The notes beneath the pieces were generated by a model, which did not search any database, had not been told where the DNA came from, and saw only the letters and a list, made by a program, of their open reading frames with translations. Below are positions 1 through 7,790 of a stretch of DNA of 64,000 nucleotides, piece after piece (positions within the stretch are counted from its first letter, which is position 1; every line of letters starts with the position of its first letter). This DNA is from Chloroflexota bacterium (GTDB taxonomy: Bacteria > Chloroflexota > Anaerolineae > JAAYZQ01). Both the position numbers and the translations under genes were made by a program. The stretch is from the NCBI GenBank assembly GCA_018606645.1, contig JAGVRI010000010.1, positions 113,453-177,452 of the forward strand, given 5' to 3'.

Positions 1-513
1 ATTGACGTAGGTGAAGCGCGGCTTGGGAACAAATTCATAGCGGTAGATCAGGTCCCGGGCGCTCTCGGCCAGCCGGCGGAACCTCTCCTCACTCTCGCGC
101 AGCGCGGCAGCGGCTGCTTCCTCATAGGCCAGCAACGCGGCCAGGTCGTGGAGGAGAATCAACGCCCCCCGGATTCGGCCGGCGTCCGGGAGGGGAAACA
201 TGCGGACCTCGGGGCGGATCGGCGGGTCAAAGGGTCGGCCAAGTTGATGCAGGGCCGGCGAAAGGACGCGCGGCTGTCCCTCGGTCAGGACCGAGCGCAG
301 CGCCTGCCAGACCGTCGGGGGCAGCTCCGGAAGGAGTTCGGCCAGAGGGCGGCCCTGGGCCGTGTCGGACGGGATGCCGGTGCGCACCGCCAGCCACTCA
401 TTCCACAGGATGACGCGCTCCCGCTCATCGAGGACCAGCACGCCCAGGTCGCTGGCGTCGAGAAAGACCTGGATCAGCGTCTGGATCAAGGGAAGAGAAA
501 GGCTGTCGAGCAT
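1..513 (-). CDS. PAS-domain sensor protein, C-terminal part cut by window edge
   Basis: Reading the minus strand from the ATG at 513 gives 171 open codons that run off the window. The first ~120 residues form one PAS domain (LGVLVLDERERVILWNEW, then a core ending GALILLHDLAALLAYEE). A short linker (AAAAALRESEERFRRLAESA) leads into a second PAS domain, cut after FTYVN. The usual next part would be a histidine kinase or GGDEF module, but it lies outside. A GGGAGG ribosome site precedes the ATG. The gene starts 23 nt after the response regulator, so the two are probably cotranscribed as a sensor-regulator pair. The PAS call is from sequence; the output domain is unknown. Confidence 0.75.
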   Translation of the reverse strand, partial: MLDSLSLPLIQTLIQVFLDASDLGVLVLDERERVILWNEWLAVRTGIPSDTAQGRPLAELLPELPPTVWQALRSVLTEGQPRVLSPALHQLGRPFDPPIRPEVRMFPLPDAGRIRGALILLHDLAALLAYEEAAAAALRESEERFRRLAESARDLIYRYEFVPKPRFTYVN

Positions 514-536
514 GGGGTTCCTCCCACCGATCTGGT

Positions 537-1505
537 TTATCGGGTCAGCCTGGTCAACAGCCGCGCCACATCCGCCTGGGGCATGATCAGGATGAGATAG
601 GTGATCAACTCGGTGTCGCTGATCGTCAGGCTGCTCAAAAAGACCACGGCCCACGCTGCCCCCGGTAACAGGCGGAGCAGCGAACTCACGGCGGTGGGGC
701 CGGAGAGGTTCACGCTCATCTGGGGAATGCCCACCTGAAGCCGCACCTGGAGCTGGTTGCCGAGGGTGGCGAGGGCGGCGTTGAGGATGATGTTGCCCGC
801 CTCGGACAGGACCGATTGTTCCGTCGGCGAAAGACGGGCCAACTCCGACTCGCCGCCCCAGAGGGTGCGCACCAGGAGCAGAGCGTGGATCGGCGGTAAG
901 ACCAGGGCCGCCACCCCCTCCAGCGGGCCGCTGAACCGCTGCTGGACGAGGGTGCCGACGGCCGGGACCTGGCACTCGAAGAAGGCCCGCAGCCCGGCGG
1001 TGGTCATCACTTCTACCTTGGGCACCTTCAACAGGCACGGTCGTTCCAGGAGCACGCTCAGTGCCTGGGCGGCCTGGCCCATGGCGATGTTCATCAGCTC
1101 GGTAAAGGCGTCCAGTTGCAGGTCCGACAGGGTCGTCAGGTCGGCCGGCCCGATCAATTCACACACGGCTTCCAGGACCTTGTCGGTCGGCTCGGTCTTG
1201 CTCAGAAAGCGGGAAGCGCCGGCGGCGAACGCCTGTTCCTGGGTGGCTCGTTGCACATCGGCCGAGTAGGTGAGGATGGGGACGGATGGCCGGCGCGCTC
1301 GCAGCCGGCGGATCACCTCCAAACCATCCATGTCCGGCATCAGCAGGTCCACGGTGATCAGATCGGGATCGACCGCATCCAGCATCTCCAGCGCCACGCG
1401 GCCCCCCTCCGCTTCGGCGACAGTGTACCCAGCATGGCTCAGCAGAGCCTTTAACCGATGACGCGCATAGGCAGAGTCGTCAATGATCAAGACCTTCCCG
1501 GCCAT
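537..1505 (-). CDS. Response regulator receiver fused to CheC-type phosphatase
   Basis: 322 residues. Residues 1-120 are a receiver domain with acidic pair D9-D10, phosphoacceptor D53 (TVDLLMPD), S81 and K103. Residues ~125-322 are a CheC/CheX-like domain with both D/S-x3-E-x2-N phosphatase motifs intact: D132..E136..N139 and S231..E235..N238. CheC removes phosphate from CheY in chemotaxis. Here it is joined to its own receiver, so it may act on phosphorylated partners or be switched by phosphorylation. No cheA or other chemotaxis gene is nearby. The ATG at 1505 is chosen because GAGGTGG sits 5 nt upstream; a GTG at 1514 is the alternative. Confidence 0.85.
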   Translation of the reverse strand: MAGKVLIIDDSAYARHRLKALLSHAGYTVAEAEGGRVALEMLDAVDPDLITVDLLMPDMDGLEVIRRLRARRPSVPILTYSADVQRATQEQAFAAGASRFLSKTEPTDKVLEAVCELIGPADLTTLSDLQLDAFTELMNIAMGQAAQALSVLLERPCLLKVPKVEVMTTAGLRAFFECQVPAVGTLVQQRFSGPLEGVAALVLPPIHALLLVRTLWGGESELARLSPTEQSVLSEAGNIILNAALATLGNQLQVRLQVGIPQMSVNLSGPTAVSSLLRLLPGAAWAVVFLSSLTISDTELITYLILIMPQADVARLLTRLTR

Positions 1506-1553
1506 CCTCTCCACCTCATCTTCACGTTCAAGGCTCGATCCAAAGCTGACGTA

Positions 1554-1582
1554 ATTATACTAAAAATTGCTCATGCTGTCCA
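1554..1582 (-). promoter_or_regulatory. Sigma70-like promoter for the response regulator/PAS operon
   Basis: On the minus strand TGGACA (1577-1582) is followed after 17 nt by a perfect TATAAT (1554-1559). This predicts a start near 1547 and a ~40-nt leader. Confidence 0.7.
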
Positions 1583-1610
1583 ATATTCCGAACTGGCGGT
1601 TCACGGCTGC

Positions 1611-1735
1611 TGCCAGGTCAAGCCCCCAATGGGAGCCGAGGCTTCCGCCGGAACGGAATCACGCCGAACCCCAGCTCAAGCTTCTCCTCCTGCGCTGTTC
1701 CGCAACGCCGCAGCGGGCTTGTCAACCACCTGGCA
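1611..1735. repeat. Dispersed palindromic intergenic repeat, copy 1
   Basis: About 125 bp bounded by perfect 8-bp inverted ends TGCCAGGT (1611-1618) and ACCTGGCA (1728-1735). Internal blocks GAGGCTTC, CCGGAACGGAATCA, CCCAGCTCAAGCTTC, CTGTTCCG, GCCGCA and CTTGTCAACC recur in order at 7485-7613 and 10802-10936. It has no open frame. It resembles a non-coding MITE- or REP-like family. Confidence 0.75.
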
Positions 1736-1971
1736 ATAGCCGTTATTCATTCATGGAGAGCTGCTGCATCGTCCGGCCTGAGGCAAGGCATTCCCGGCAA
1801 TGGCGTATAAAGACACTCGGCTCTGGCCAATTCGCGGTGGTTGCAGTGGCAGGTGGTCAACGGGAATGCCTCGCTTCCTATGTGGTCAATGGAGAATGCA
1901 ACCGCCTTGTAACCGCGTGGGCCGGACACTGACCGCCGTGGGATGAAATTGGACTGCGATAGCTCACCCGC

Positions 1972-3132
1972 TCAAATCCACCGCACCCGCTGGCGGGGCA
2001 GGTTGCGGCCTTTCCACATCGCCCGGCCCGTCGCCGTCCAGAGCATCGATCGAAAAGCGATAAAGACCAGCAACAGGACGTGGATCGGATAGAGAAAGGC
2101 CAGGTAGAGGGGAAAGCGGAGACGGGCCATGACGATTCCCCACAGGGCCAGCATCTCCGCCGCGGCCAGCACCGCCGGCCACACGGCGAACGTCTGGCTG
2201 CCCAGCCCCAGCGCCCGGAGCGCCAGCACCAGCAGCGGTTCTTCGCTGATCAGCAGGACCCACAGCCAGACAAACAGGTACTCGGCCAGCCGAAAGTCAA
2301 AGACGGCAAACAAGTTCTTGGTGAACCCCTCCAGCGCCCCGCGAAACCCGGAATACATCCGGCAACATACCAATTCTCCGGCATCCACCACCCGCCAGCG
2401 GAGGCGGTGCTCCTTCACCCGCCGTCCCAGGGCAATGTCATCGATCGGGCTGGTGCGTACCGCCGCGTGCCCCCCCACCGCCTCGTAGGCCGTCCGGCGG
2501 AAGAACATCCATTGCCCATTGGTTAAGGAAAGGTCGGGGGTGCGCACCCGATGGGCCAGCGCAATCGGCAAAAAGGAGAAGAAGCACCAGAAGACGGCCG
2601 GTATCGTCAGCCGCTCCCCCCAGGTGAGCAAGCGCTGGCGGAGAAAGCCGCTGAGCAGATCGGCTCGCTCCGCGCACAATGCCGCCACGCCCGCCTGGAG
2701 CATCTGGGGATGATGGAGCGTATCGGCGTCGGTAAAGAGCAACAGTTCGCCCGATGCTGCTTCGGCCAGTTGCTGACAGGCCCAGTGCTTGCCCAGCCAG
2801 CCCTCTGGCAGCGGCCGGCCGGTCAGGACCCGCAGTCGATCGTGGGCGTGGTCCAGTTCGGCCAGCAGCTCGGCCGTGCCGTCCACCGAGCCATCATCCA
2901 GCACCAGGACCTCAAAGTCGGGGTAGTCCTGCGCCAATAACGAGCGCAGGCAGTCCCCGATCACGGCGTGCTCGTTTCGGACCGGGATCAGGACCGAAAC
3001 GCGCGGGAAACGCACCGGACTGGGATAACTCCGGAGACGCCGTAGCGCCAACAGGTTACTGAGCGCAATAAGGAGCAGAATCCCCACAAAGACGACAATG
3101 CCAACCTGATGGCGGAACCAAAAGGGGGTCAA
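1972..3132 (-). CDS. Membrane-anchored family 2 glycosyltransferase
   Basis: 386 residues. An N-terminal membrane helix (VGIVVFVGILLLIALSNLLAL) precedes a GT-A fold: VLIPVRNE, VLDDGSVDGT, the metal-binding LLFTDADTLHH, and a later NGQWMFFRR...DDIALGRRVKE acceptor region. At least two hydrophobic helices follow near the C terminus. The layout matches GT2 enzymes related to CrtQ and HpnB that modify lipids or carotenoids at the membrane; the acceptor cannot be told. I place the start at TTG 3132, which overlaps the plsY stop as TTGA with GGGGAGG 5 nt upstream. The frame is also open back to a GTG at 3162, which has no ribosome site. Last gene of the Rieske-plsY operon. Confidence 0.8.
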   Translation of the reverse strand: MTPFWFRHQVGIVVFVGILLLIALSNLLALRRLRSYPSPVRFPRVSVLIPVRNEHAVIGDCLRSLLAQDYPDFEVLVLDDGSVDGTAELLAELDHAHDRLRVLTGRPLPEGWLGKHWACQQLAEAASGELLLFTDADTLHHPQMLQAGVAALCAERADLLSGFLRQRLLTWGERLTIPAVFWCFFSFLPIALAHRVRTPDLSLTNGQWMFFRRTAYEAVGGHAAVRTSPIDDIALGRRVKEHRLRWRVVDAGELVCCRMYSGFRGALEGFTKNLFAVFDFRLAEYLFVWLWVLLISEEPLLVLALRALGLGSQTFAVWPAVLAAAEMLALWGIVMARLRFPLYLAFLYPIHVLLLVFIAFRSMLWTATGRAMWKGRNLPRQRVRWI

Positions 3133-3929
3133 CCCCGCCTCCCCAGCCGACGCCGCAGCCACGGCCGCAGCCGGGGCGGGTTCCGCAGCTCAGACCAATG
3201 CTTGCCGAGGACCACGAGCAGGTTGCCCACCCAGACGACCAGCAAGGAAGATGATGCACCTGAACCCAGCAGATAGAGCAGGAGCGCCACCATCCCCAGG
3301 ACCGCCGACCAGGCATCGGTCGCGTTGACGGCGATGGCCAGCAAGAGGGTCAGTCCCAACACCGTCGGCCCAGCCCACAGGGTCAGCCCACTCCAGACGC
3401 CGAAGGTGACGGCCACCGCCTTGCCGCCCCGAAATCGCAGGAGGGGCGAAAAGGCATGTCCGGCAATGGGAGCCAGCGCCACCGGGACCAGAGGCCAACC
3501 ACTCAGACCGGCCTCAAAGTGGGCCAGACCCACCGGCACTGCGCCCTTCAAATAGTCCAACAGCACGGCCGGCACTCCGGCTCGCCATCCACCAGCGCGC
3601 CAGGCGTTGGCTGCACCAGGGTTACCATCCCCGTAGCGGCGAACGTCAGATCGGGCGATGAGACGGCCCATCCAGACGGAGAAGGGAAGCGAGCCAGCGA
3701 GGAAACCCAGAACCGTCCACAGCAGCACCGCCCCGAAAGACGGCCCCGCCGGAAATAAACTGCCCACCGGCGTCCAGTAGTGCTGCATCGTATCGGGCGG
3801 GATATCTGCTCCCTCAAAGAACGGCTGGTGGGCCTGCACCGGCGCTGCAGCCAGGAGCAGCCCGATCAGGGACAGCCCCGCCGACAGCACCCGGATGCCC
3901 CATGGCTGCAGACTCCGGGTGGGGTGCAT
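3129..3929 (-). CDS. plsY: Glycerol-3-phosphate acyltransferase PlsY (divergent)
   Basis: PlsY moves the acyl group from acyl-phosphate (made by PlsX) to glycerol-3-phosphate in the membrane, the first step of phospholipid synthesis. The family motifs are present: GSLPFSVWMGR (79-89), GNPGAANAWR (102-111, where families usually show GSGNxGATNxxR), DYLKGAVP (125-132) and GHAFSPLLRFRGGKAVA (157-173). Five or more membrane helices are visible. At 266 residues it is ~65 longer than typical: the first ~65 form an extra hydrophobic, signal-like segment ending near VQAHQ. The ATG at 3929 follows the Rieske stop by 3 nt. plsX lies 4 kb away at 7791. Altered motifs could mean a changed acceptor, but PlsY remains the best call. 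Confidence 0.8.
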   Translation of the reverse strand: MHPTRSLQPWGIRVLSAGLSLIGLLLAAAPVQAHQPFFEGADIPPDTMQHYWTPVGSLFPAGPSFGAVLLWTVLGFLAGSLPFSVWMGRLIARSDVRRYGDGNPGAANAWRAGGWRAGVPAVLLDYLKGAVPVGLAHFEAGLSGWPLVPVALAPIAGHAFSPLLRFRGGKAVAVTFGVWSGLTLWAGPTVLGLTLLLAIAVNATDAWSAVLGMVALLLYLLGSGASSSLLVVWVGNLLVVLGKHWSELRNPPRLRPWLRRRLGRRG

Positions 3930-3932
3930 TCG

Positions 3933-4283
3933 CTAGATCCCGATCCGGACACGCCCGTTCTCCGTCCGAACCGGGTACACTGGAAGGGCGTGCTCCCGCC
4001 GCAGAGCGCCCAGCACCCGCCCTACCCCTGGCGGCCACGGGCTCCACTCCGCCACTTCTCCGGTCTGCAAAGAGAAGGCACTGCGGTGCCGCGGACAGAC
4101 CAGAAATCCGTCGTCGGTGATCCTGCCGTTTTTCAGCGAGGCGCCCAGATGGGGGCAGCGGGCGGCAACAGCATAGATCTGCCCCTGGTAGCGAATCAGG
4201 AGGATGGGGGCGCCCTCCACCTCGACCACCTCCCGCACCCCCTCGGGCAGGCGGCTTTCATCCAGAATGTCCAACCATTTCAT
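3933..4283 (-). CDS. Rieske [2Fe-2S] ferredoxin-like protein
   Basis: 116 residues with a single Rieske domain. The cluster ligands are C43 and H45 (CPHLGASLKNG) and C63 and H66 (CPRHRSAF), spaced as in soluble Rieske ferredoxins of the NirD/BphF type. There is no signal peptide or membrane helix, so it is probably cytosolic and carries single electrons to an unidentified partner. It is the first gene of the operon with plsY and the glycosyltransferase, and a consensus promoter lies ~70 nt upstream. A role in desaturating or hydroxylating a lipid is possible from context only. Confidence 0.88.
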   Translation of the reverse strand: MKWLDILDESRLPEGVREVVEVEGAPILLIRYQGQIYAVAARCPHLGASLKNGRITDDGFLVCPRHRSAFSLQTGEVAEWSPWPPGVGRVLGALRREHALPVYPVRTENGRVRIGI

Positions 4284-4358
4284 CGCAAGGTCCCTTTCAT
4301 TGGTGCCACTCTATTCGTGCCCCACTAAATCGCGCGAGAGGAGTATAGTTGTACCCCA

Positions 4359-4387
4359 GTATACCATCCCCGCGCGTTCTCTGTCAA
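4359..4387 (-). promoter_or_regulatory. Consensus promoter of the Rieske-plsY-glycosyltransferase operon
   Basis: Minus strand TTGACA (4382-4387), 17-nt spacer, TATACT (4359-4364). The predicted start is near 4352, giving a ~70-nt leader to the ATG at 4283. Confidence 0.8.
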
Positions 4388-4487
4388 ACCATTGCGTTCC
4401 GTCATGTACGAGGTGACCAAGATGTAGCCCAGGGGAGCGGCTTGGCGCCTCCCCCTGCCTTGAGGTTCGCTCTTTCGACCCGGCCCG

Positions 4488-4496
4488 TGGTATAAT
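4488..4496 (+). promoter_or_regulatory. Extended -10 promoter giving a leaderless start
   Basis: TGG-TATAAT (TG motif at 4488-4489, TATAAT 4491-4496) sits 7 nt before the ATG at 4504. Transcription would begin at or next to the start codon. No good -35 is visible, as is common with extended -10 promoters. Confidence 0.65.
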
Positions 4497-4503
4497 GGTC
4501 GTC

Positions 4504-5628
4504 ATGCAACGGCGAAATGTGGGGCGACGGAAGTTCAAACACGTACGATTCCCATGGCTGGCTTTGCTGGCGCTGCTGGCCGGCACGCCATTCCGTCCGG
4601 TGGTGTCCTTGGGACCTCCCCAGACGGTGGAAAGCATCAACCCTAAAATGGGCATCCATACCCGCCTGACCGACGAGGTAGAGCCGTGGAAGATCAAGCG
4701 TACCCTGGAGATGGTGCGCGAAATGGGAGCTTCGTGGATCGTCGAGTATTTCCCCTGGGCCTATTATGAGCCATCGCCGGGTCACTTCGACTGGAGCCAC
4801 GCCGATCTGGTGGTGGACCATGCCCGCCGCCAGGGATTGACGGTGATTGCCCGGTTGGGATATGTCCCAGAGTGGGCCCGCCCCGACCCAGAAGAACAGG
4901 TGACGACCTTCACCTATCTGGACGAAGCCCATTATGAGACCTTTGCCCGCTACGTCCAGGCGTTCGTCGCCCATTTCCGTGGACGCGTGGGGCACATTGT
5001 CATCTGGAACGAGCCGAACCTCAGCCTGGAATGGGGCTACCGTCCCGTCGATCCAGAGGGCTATACAGCTCTGCTGCGGGCCGTGTACGCCCGGGCCAAG
5101 GCCGCCAACCCGGATGTTGTGGTCTTGGGCGGAGCCCTGGCTCCCACGCTGGCCCCGGTGGACGATCCGGAGGGGATGAACGACCTGGACTACTTACGAC
5201 GGATGCTGGCGGCCGGAGTCGGCGAGGTGATGGACGGATTAGCCGTCCATGCCTATGGCTGGCAGTTTCCCCCCGACGCCCCAGCCGACCCGAACACGGT
5301 GAATTTCGCCCGCACGGAACTCCTCCATCAGTTGCTGGTGGAGGCAGGGTATCCCAACCTGCCGATCTATGTGACGGAAGGGGGCTGGAACGACCATCCC
5401 CGTTGGACAAAGGCTGTCCGGCCGGCGCAACGAGCCGCCTTTTCCATCCGCGCCTATCAAAAGGCGCTGGAGGAATGGCCCTGGTGCCCGGCGGTCGTCC
5501 TGTGGGCCTTCCGCTACCCTCGTCCGGCCAACACTTACCAGGACTATTTTACGTTTGTCACCGCCGACTTTACCCCTAAACCGATCTACTTGGCCGTGCA
5601 ACGCTACGCCAGAGGGCAGGAGCCATGA
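4504..5628 (+). CDS. Secreted clan GH-A glycoside hydrolase-like protein
   Basis: 374 residues. A basic N terminus and hydrophobic helix (FPWLALLALLAGTPF) form a signal peptide. The rest is a (beta/alpha)8 barrel typical of clan GH-A (families such as GH5 and GH39): the general acid is probably E170 in IWNEPN and the nucleophile E292 in YVTEGGW. It would cleave a beta-linked sugar polymer or glycoside outside the membrane; the substrate is unknown. The ATG at 4504 is preferred over 4495 because the latter lies inside the -10 box, and neither has a ribosome site. The stop overlaps the next gene as ATGA, so the pair is translationally coupled. Confidence 0.75.
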   Translation: MQRRNVGRRKFKHVRFPWLALLALLAGTPFRPVVSLGPPQTVESINPKMGIHTRLTDEVEPWKIKRTLEMVREMGASWIVEYFPWAYYEPSPGHFDWSHADLVVDHARRQGLTVIARLGYVPEWARPDPEEQVTTFTYLDEAHYETFARYVQAFVAHFRGRVGHIVIWNEPNLSLEWGYRPVDPEGYTALLRAVYARAKAANPDVVVLGGALAPTLAPVDDPEGMNDLDYLRRMLAAGVGEVMDGLAVHAYGWQFPPDAPADPNTVNFARTELLHQLLVEAGYPNLPIYVTEGGWNDHPRWTKAVRPAQRAAFSIRAYQKALEEWPWCPAVVLWAFRYPRPANTYQDYFTFVTADFTPKPIYLAVQRYARGQEP

Positions 5629-6479
5629 GAGGCTGGAAGGGAGGACCGTCCGGCCTCACGTCATGGAGGGGGTTGAGACGTCTCTCCCGAATCGGGTTGG
5701 TGGCGGGAGGGGTAGCCCTGGCTGCTCTGCTGGGGATCGGGGCCTGGCTGTGGTCGCGCCAGTTATCGGGAATGCCCGATCCGACGTGGGAACGGATCGT
5801 GAGGACCGGCATGTTGCCGGTGTGCACCGATCCCAGTTGGCCCCCTTTCGAATATGTGAACGAGGATACCGGCCAGATCGAGGGGTACGATATCGAGCTG
5901 GCCCGCTTGATAGCCGGACGGATCGCACCGGCCATCAGCGTCCAGATCGTGCCGGTGGGATTCGATGGTCTGTATGACGCCCTGGCAACCGGCCGGTGCG
6001 ATATGGTCCTGTCTGCGTTGCCGTACGATCCGACGCGCACCAAAGATGTGGCCTTTTCGATCGCCTATTTCAATGCCGGACTCGTGCTGGCCGTGAATGA
6101 AGATCAAGCCTCCATCCAGAAGCTAGCCGATCTAAAGGACCGGGTGGTGGGCGTCGAATGGGGCTTTGTGCCAGAGGGCGACGGCCGTCAGCGGGCTTTT
6201 CTTCGGAGCCTGACGGTACGTCGCTATGACACGACCGAAGATGCTCTGCGCGCCCTCCAGGCCGGGGAAGTGGAGGCGGTGCTGGTCGATCGCATCGCCG
6301 CACTGACCTATCAGCGCGACCATGCGGGGGTGCGCCTCGTGGGTGAGCCCATCCACGATCTCAATTATGTCATCGCCGTGCGCCGCGATAGTTTCCGCCT
6401 GCTGCAGGCGATCGATCATGCCTTGCTGACCATGCGGGAGGATGGCACGCTCAAGGCACTGGAGGAAAAGTGGTTCTGA
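5625..6479 (+). CDS. Family 3 extracellular solute-binding protein, membrane-anchored
   Basis: 284 residues. One N-terminal membrane helix (residues ~22-44) has no lipobox cysteine, so the protein is probably anchored by this helix. The rest is a type 3 periplasmic binding fold: LPVCTDPSWPPFEYVNEDTGQIEGYDIELA at the start, then GFDGLYDALATGRCDMVLSAL, VGVEWGF and the C-terminal MREDGTLKALEEKWF. The family binds polar amino acids. No permease or ATPase is adjacent, so it may serve a distant transporter or act as a sensor. Its 3' end overlaps the convergent lysR gene by 64 nt. Confidence 0.85.
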   Translation: MRGWKGGPSGLTSWRGLRRLSRIGLVAGGVALAALLGIGAWLWSRQLSGMPDPTWERIVRTGMLPVCTDPSWPPFEYVNEDTGQIEGYDIELARLIAGRIAPAISVQIVPVGFDGLYDALATGRCDMVLSALPYDPTRTKDVAFSIAYFNAGLVLAVNEDQASIQKLADLKDRVVGVEWGFVPEGDGRQRAFLRSLTVRRYDTTEDALRALQAGEVEAVLVDRIAALTYQRDHAGVRLVGEPIHDLNYVIAVRRDSFRLLQAIDHALLTMREDGTLKALEEKWF

Positions 6480-7369
6480 GCGTAGGCGCGGGCAAATTCC
6501 AAAAAGTGAGAGACGAGGGGGTCGCCGGCTCGCGAGGAAAGATAGGCCAGATACAGATGGCGGGAAAGGTCCACCCCGATCAACCGTGCACAGGCGAGCC
6601 GGCCAGCCGCCTGCGCCTGGGCACAGGCCCGCGCCGAGACAAAGCCCAGGCCCAATCCCTGCTCGACCGCTCGCAGCACGGCCTGGGTGCTGCCCATGGT
6701 CAAGACGACATCCTCTTCCGACAGGCTCATCCCGACTCCTTCCAGCGCCTTGTCCACACTCTGTTGCGTCCCTGAGCCCTTTTCACGCAGGATCAGAGGC
6801 TGGCCCTGAAGCTCCTCCACTCGCACTTCTGGCCGCTCAGCAAACGGATGGTCCAACGGCACGGCTAGTACGATCTCGTCGCTGGCCAAAGGTTCCAACC
6901 GCAGGCCAGGTCGCTGGATCGCCGAACCGATCACCCCCACGTCTATTTCTTCGGCCAGCACTTGGTCTACCACCTCGGCGGTGTCCGTCACGGTCATCTG
7001 GACATGAACCTGCGGATACTCTCGCCGAAATGCCCCCAGGATACCGGGCAGCACATATTCGCCGGGGATGGTGCTGGCGGCCAAGGTCAGGACGCCTGGC
7101 CCGACCGCTTTGAGTTCGGCCAATTCTCGCTCAAGAATCTCAAGACGGGCCAGAGTTTCACGGGCAAAGGCCAGAACCCGCCCTCCTGCTGGCGTGAGGG
7201 CGATCTGGCGTCTGGGGCCCCGTACCAGCAGGCTCAGCCCCAATTCCAATTCCAGTCGTTGGAGTTGTTTGGTGACGGCCGGCTGGCTGACGCGCATCGC
7301 CCGCGCCGCCGAGGAGAGGCTACCGTGCTCCGCAATCGCCACCAACGTACGGAGGTAATCCAGGTTCAT
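6416..7369 (-). CDS. LysR-family transcriptional regulator (CysL-like)
   Basis: 317 residues. Residues 1-60 are the LysR winged helix (MNLDYLRTLVAIAEHGSLSSAARAM, then SQPAVTKQLQRLE). Residues ~90-300 are the effector domain (LTLAASTIPGEYVLPGILGAFRREYP), close in pattern to CysL-type LysR proteins. The ATG at 7369 fits the family's conserved start and has GGGAGG upstream; the frame is open 40 codons further but without family similarity. It is divergent from plsX across a 421-bp region with repeat copy 2. Its target is not evident. Confidence 0.88.
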   Translation of the reverse strand: MNLDYLRTLVAIAEHGSLSSAARAMRVSQPAVTKQLQRLELELGLSLLVRGPRRQIALTPAGGRVLAFARETLARLEILERELAELKAVGPGVLTLAASTIPGEYVLPGILGAFRREYPQVHVQMTVTDTAEVVDQVLAEEIDVGVIGSAIQRPGLRLEPLASDEIVLAVPLDHPFAERPEVRVEELQGQPLILREKGSGTQQSVDKALEGVGMSLSEEDVVLTMGSTQAVLRAVEQGLGLGFVSARACAQAQAAGRLACARLIGVDLSRHLYLAYLSSRAGDPLVSHFLEFARAYAQNHFSSSALSVPSSRMVSKA

Positions 7370-7433
7370 GGGTATCAGACCTCCCGCCGAAATGGATTCC
7401 GCTGTCTTGTGGATTCCATAACGTCCGATTATG

Positions 7434-7462
7434 ATTATACTGCATTTCTGAACGAACCGCAA
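7434..7462 (-). promoter_or_regulatory. Promoter of the lysR gene
   Basis: Minus strand TTGCGG (7457-7462), 17-nt spacer, perfect TATAAT (7434-7439), about 65 nt before the ATG at 7369. The box is AT-rich against a GC-rich background. Confidence 0.6.
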
Positions 7463-7484
7463 TTGGTCTGCGCCAACCCGAAGG

Positions 7485-7613
7485 GCCAAGTCCAGCGCCC
7501 AGCAGGAGTGGAGGCTTCAGCCGGAACGGAATCATCTGGAATCCAGCGAAAGCTTCCACTCCTGGGCCGATCCGCAAAGCCGCAGCGGAGGTGTGAACCT
7601 ACGTTGCAACCGG
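7485..7613. repeat. Dispersed palindromic intergenic repeat, copy 2
   Basis: About 129 bp. It carries arms AGGAGTGGAGGCTT (7504-7517) and AAGCTTCCACTCCT (7550-7563), which pair at 13 of 14 positions. The order of blocks matches the copies at 1611 and 10802, including CAGCCGGAACGGAA and AACCTACGTTGCAACCG. It lies in the divergent lysR/plsX region. No gene is visible inside it. Confidence 0.75.
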
Positions 7614-7640
7614 TACCCAACCCGGCGCGGAACGGCCAAT

Positions 7641-7669
7641 TTGCGCTCCCGGCAGTCTTGAGGTAAACT
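7641..7669 (+). promoter_or_regulatory. Promoter of plsX-fabF
   Basis: TTGCGC (7641-7646), 17-nt spacer, TAAACT (7664-7669). The predicted start is near 7676, giving a ~115-nt leader before plsX. Confidence 0.55.
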
Positions 7670-7790
7670 GCTATGTCATGCAGCCGAAGCAAAGGACGAT
7701 ATGCCAGGTTCCTGGGCCAGGAATCAGGCTCGCCCAACGTTTGGCTCCCGATGGGGCGCGGATGGTTGGTCAACCAGGAGGGAAAGGGAG

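Larger units (their letters stand above)
1506..1971. other. 466-bp intergenic region
   Basis: This holds the promoter at 1554-1582 and repeat copy 1 at 1611-1735. The rest (about 1740-1970) has no convincing gene: its short open frames lack ribosome sites and recognisable protein. It lies between the 5' end of the response regulator and the 3' end of the glycosyltransferase. Confidence 0.6.

Noticed and set aside
1740..1970. Small genes in the 1506-1971 gap
   Set aside because: Short frames there have no ribosome site and no plausible protein.
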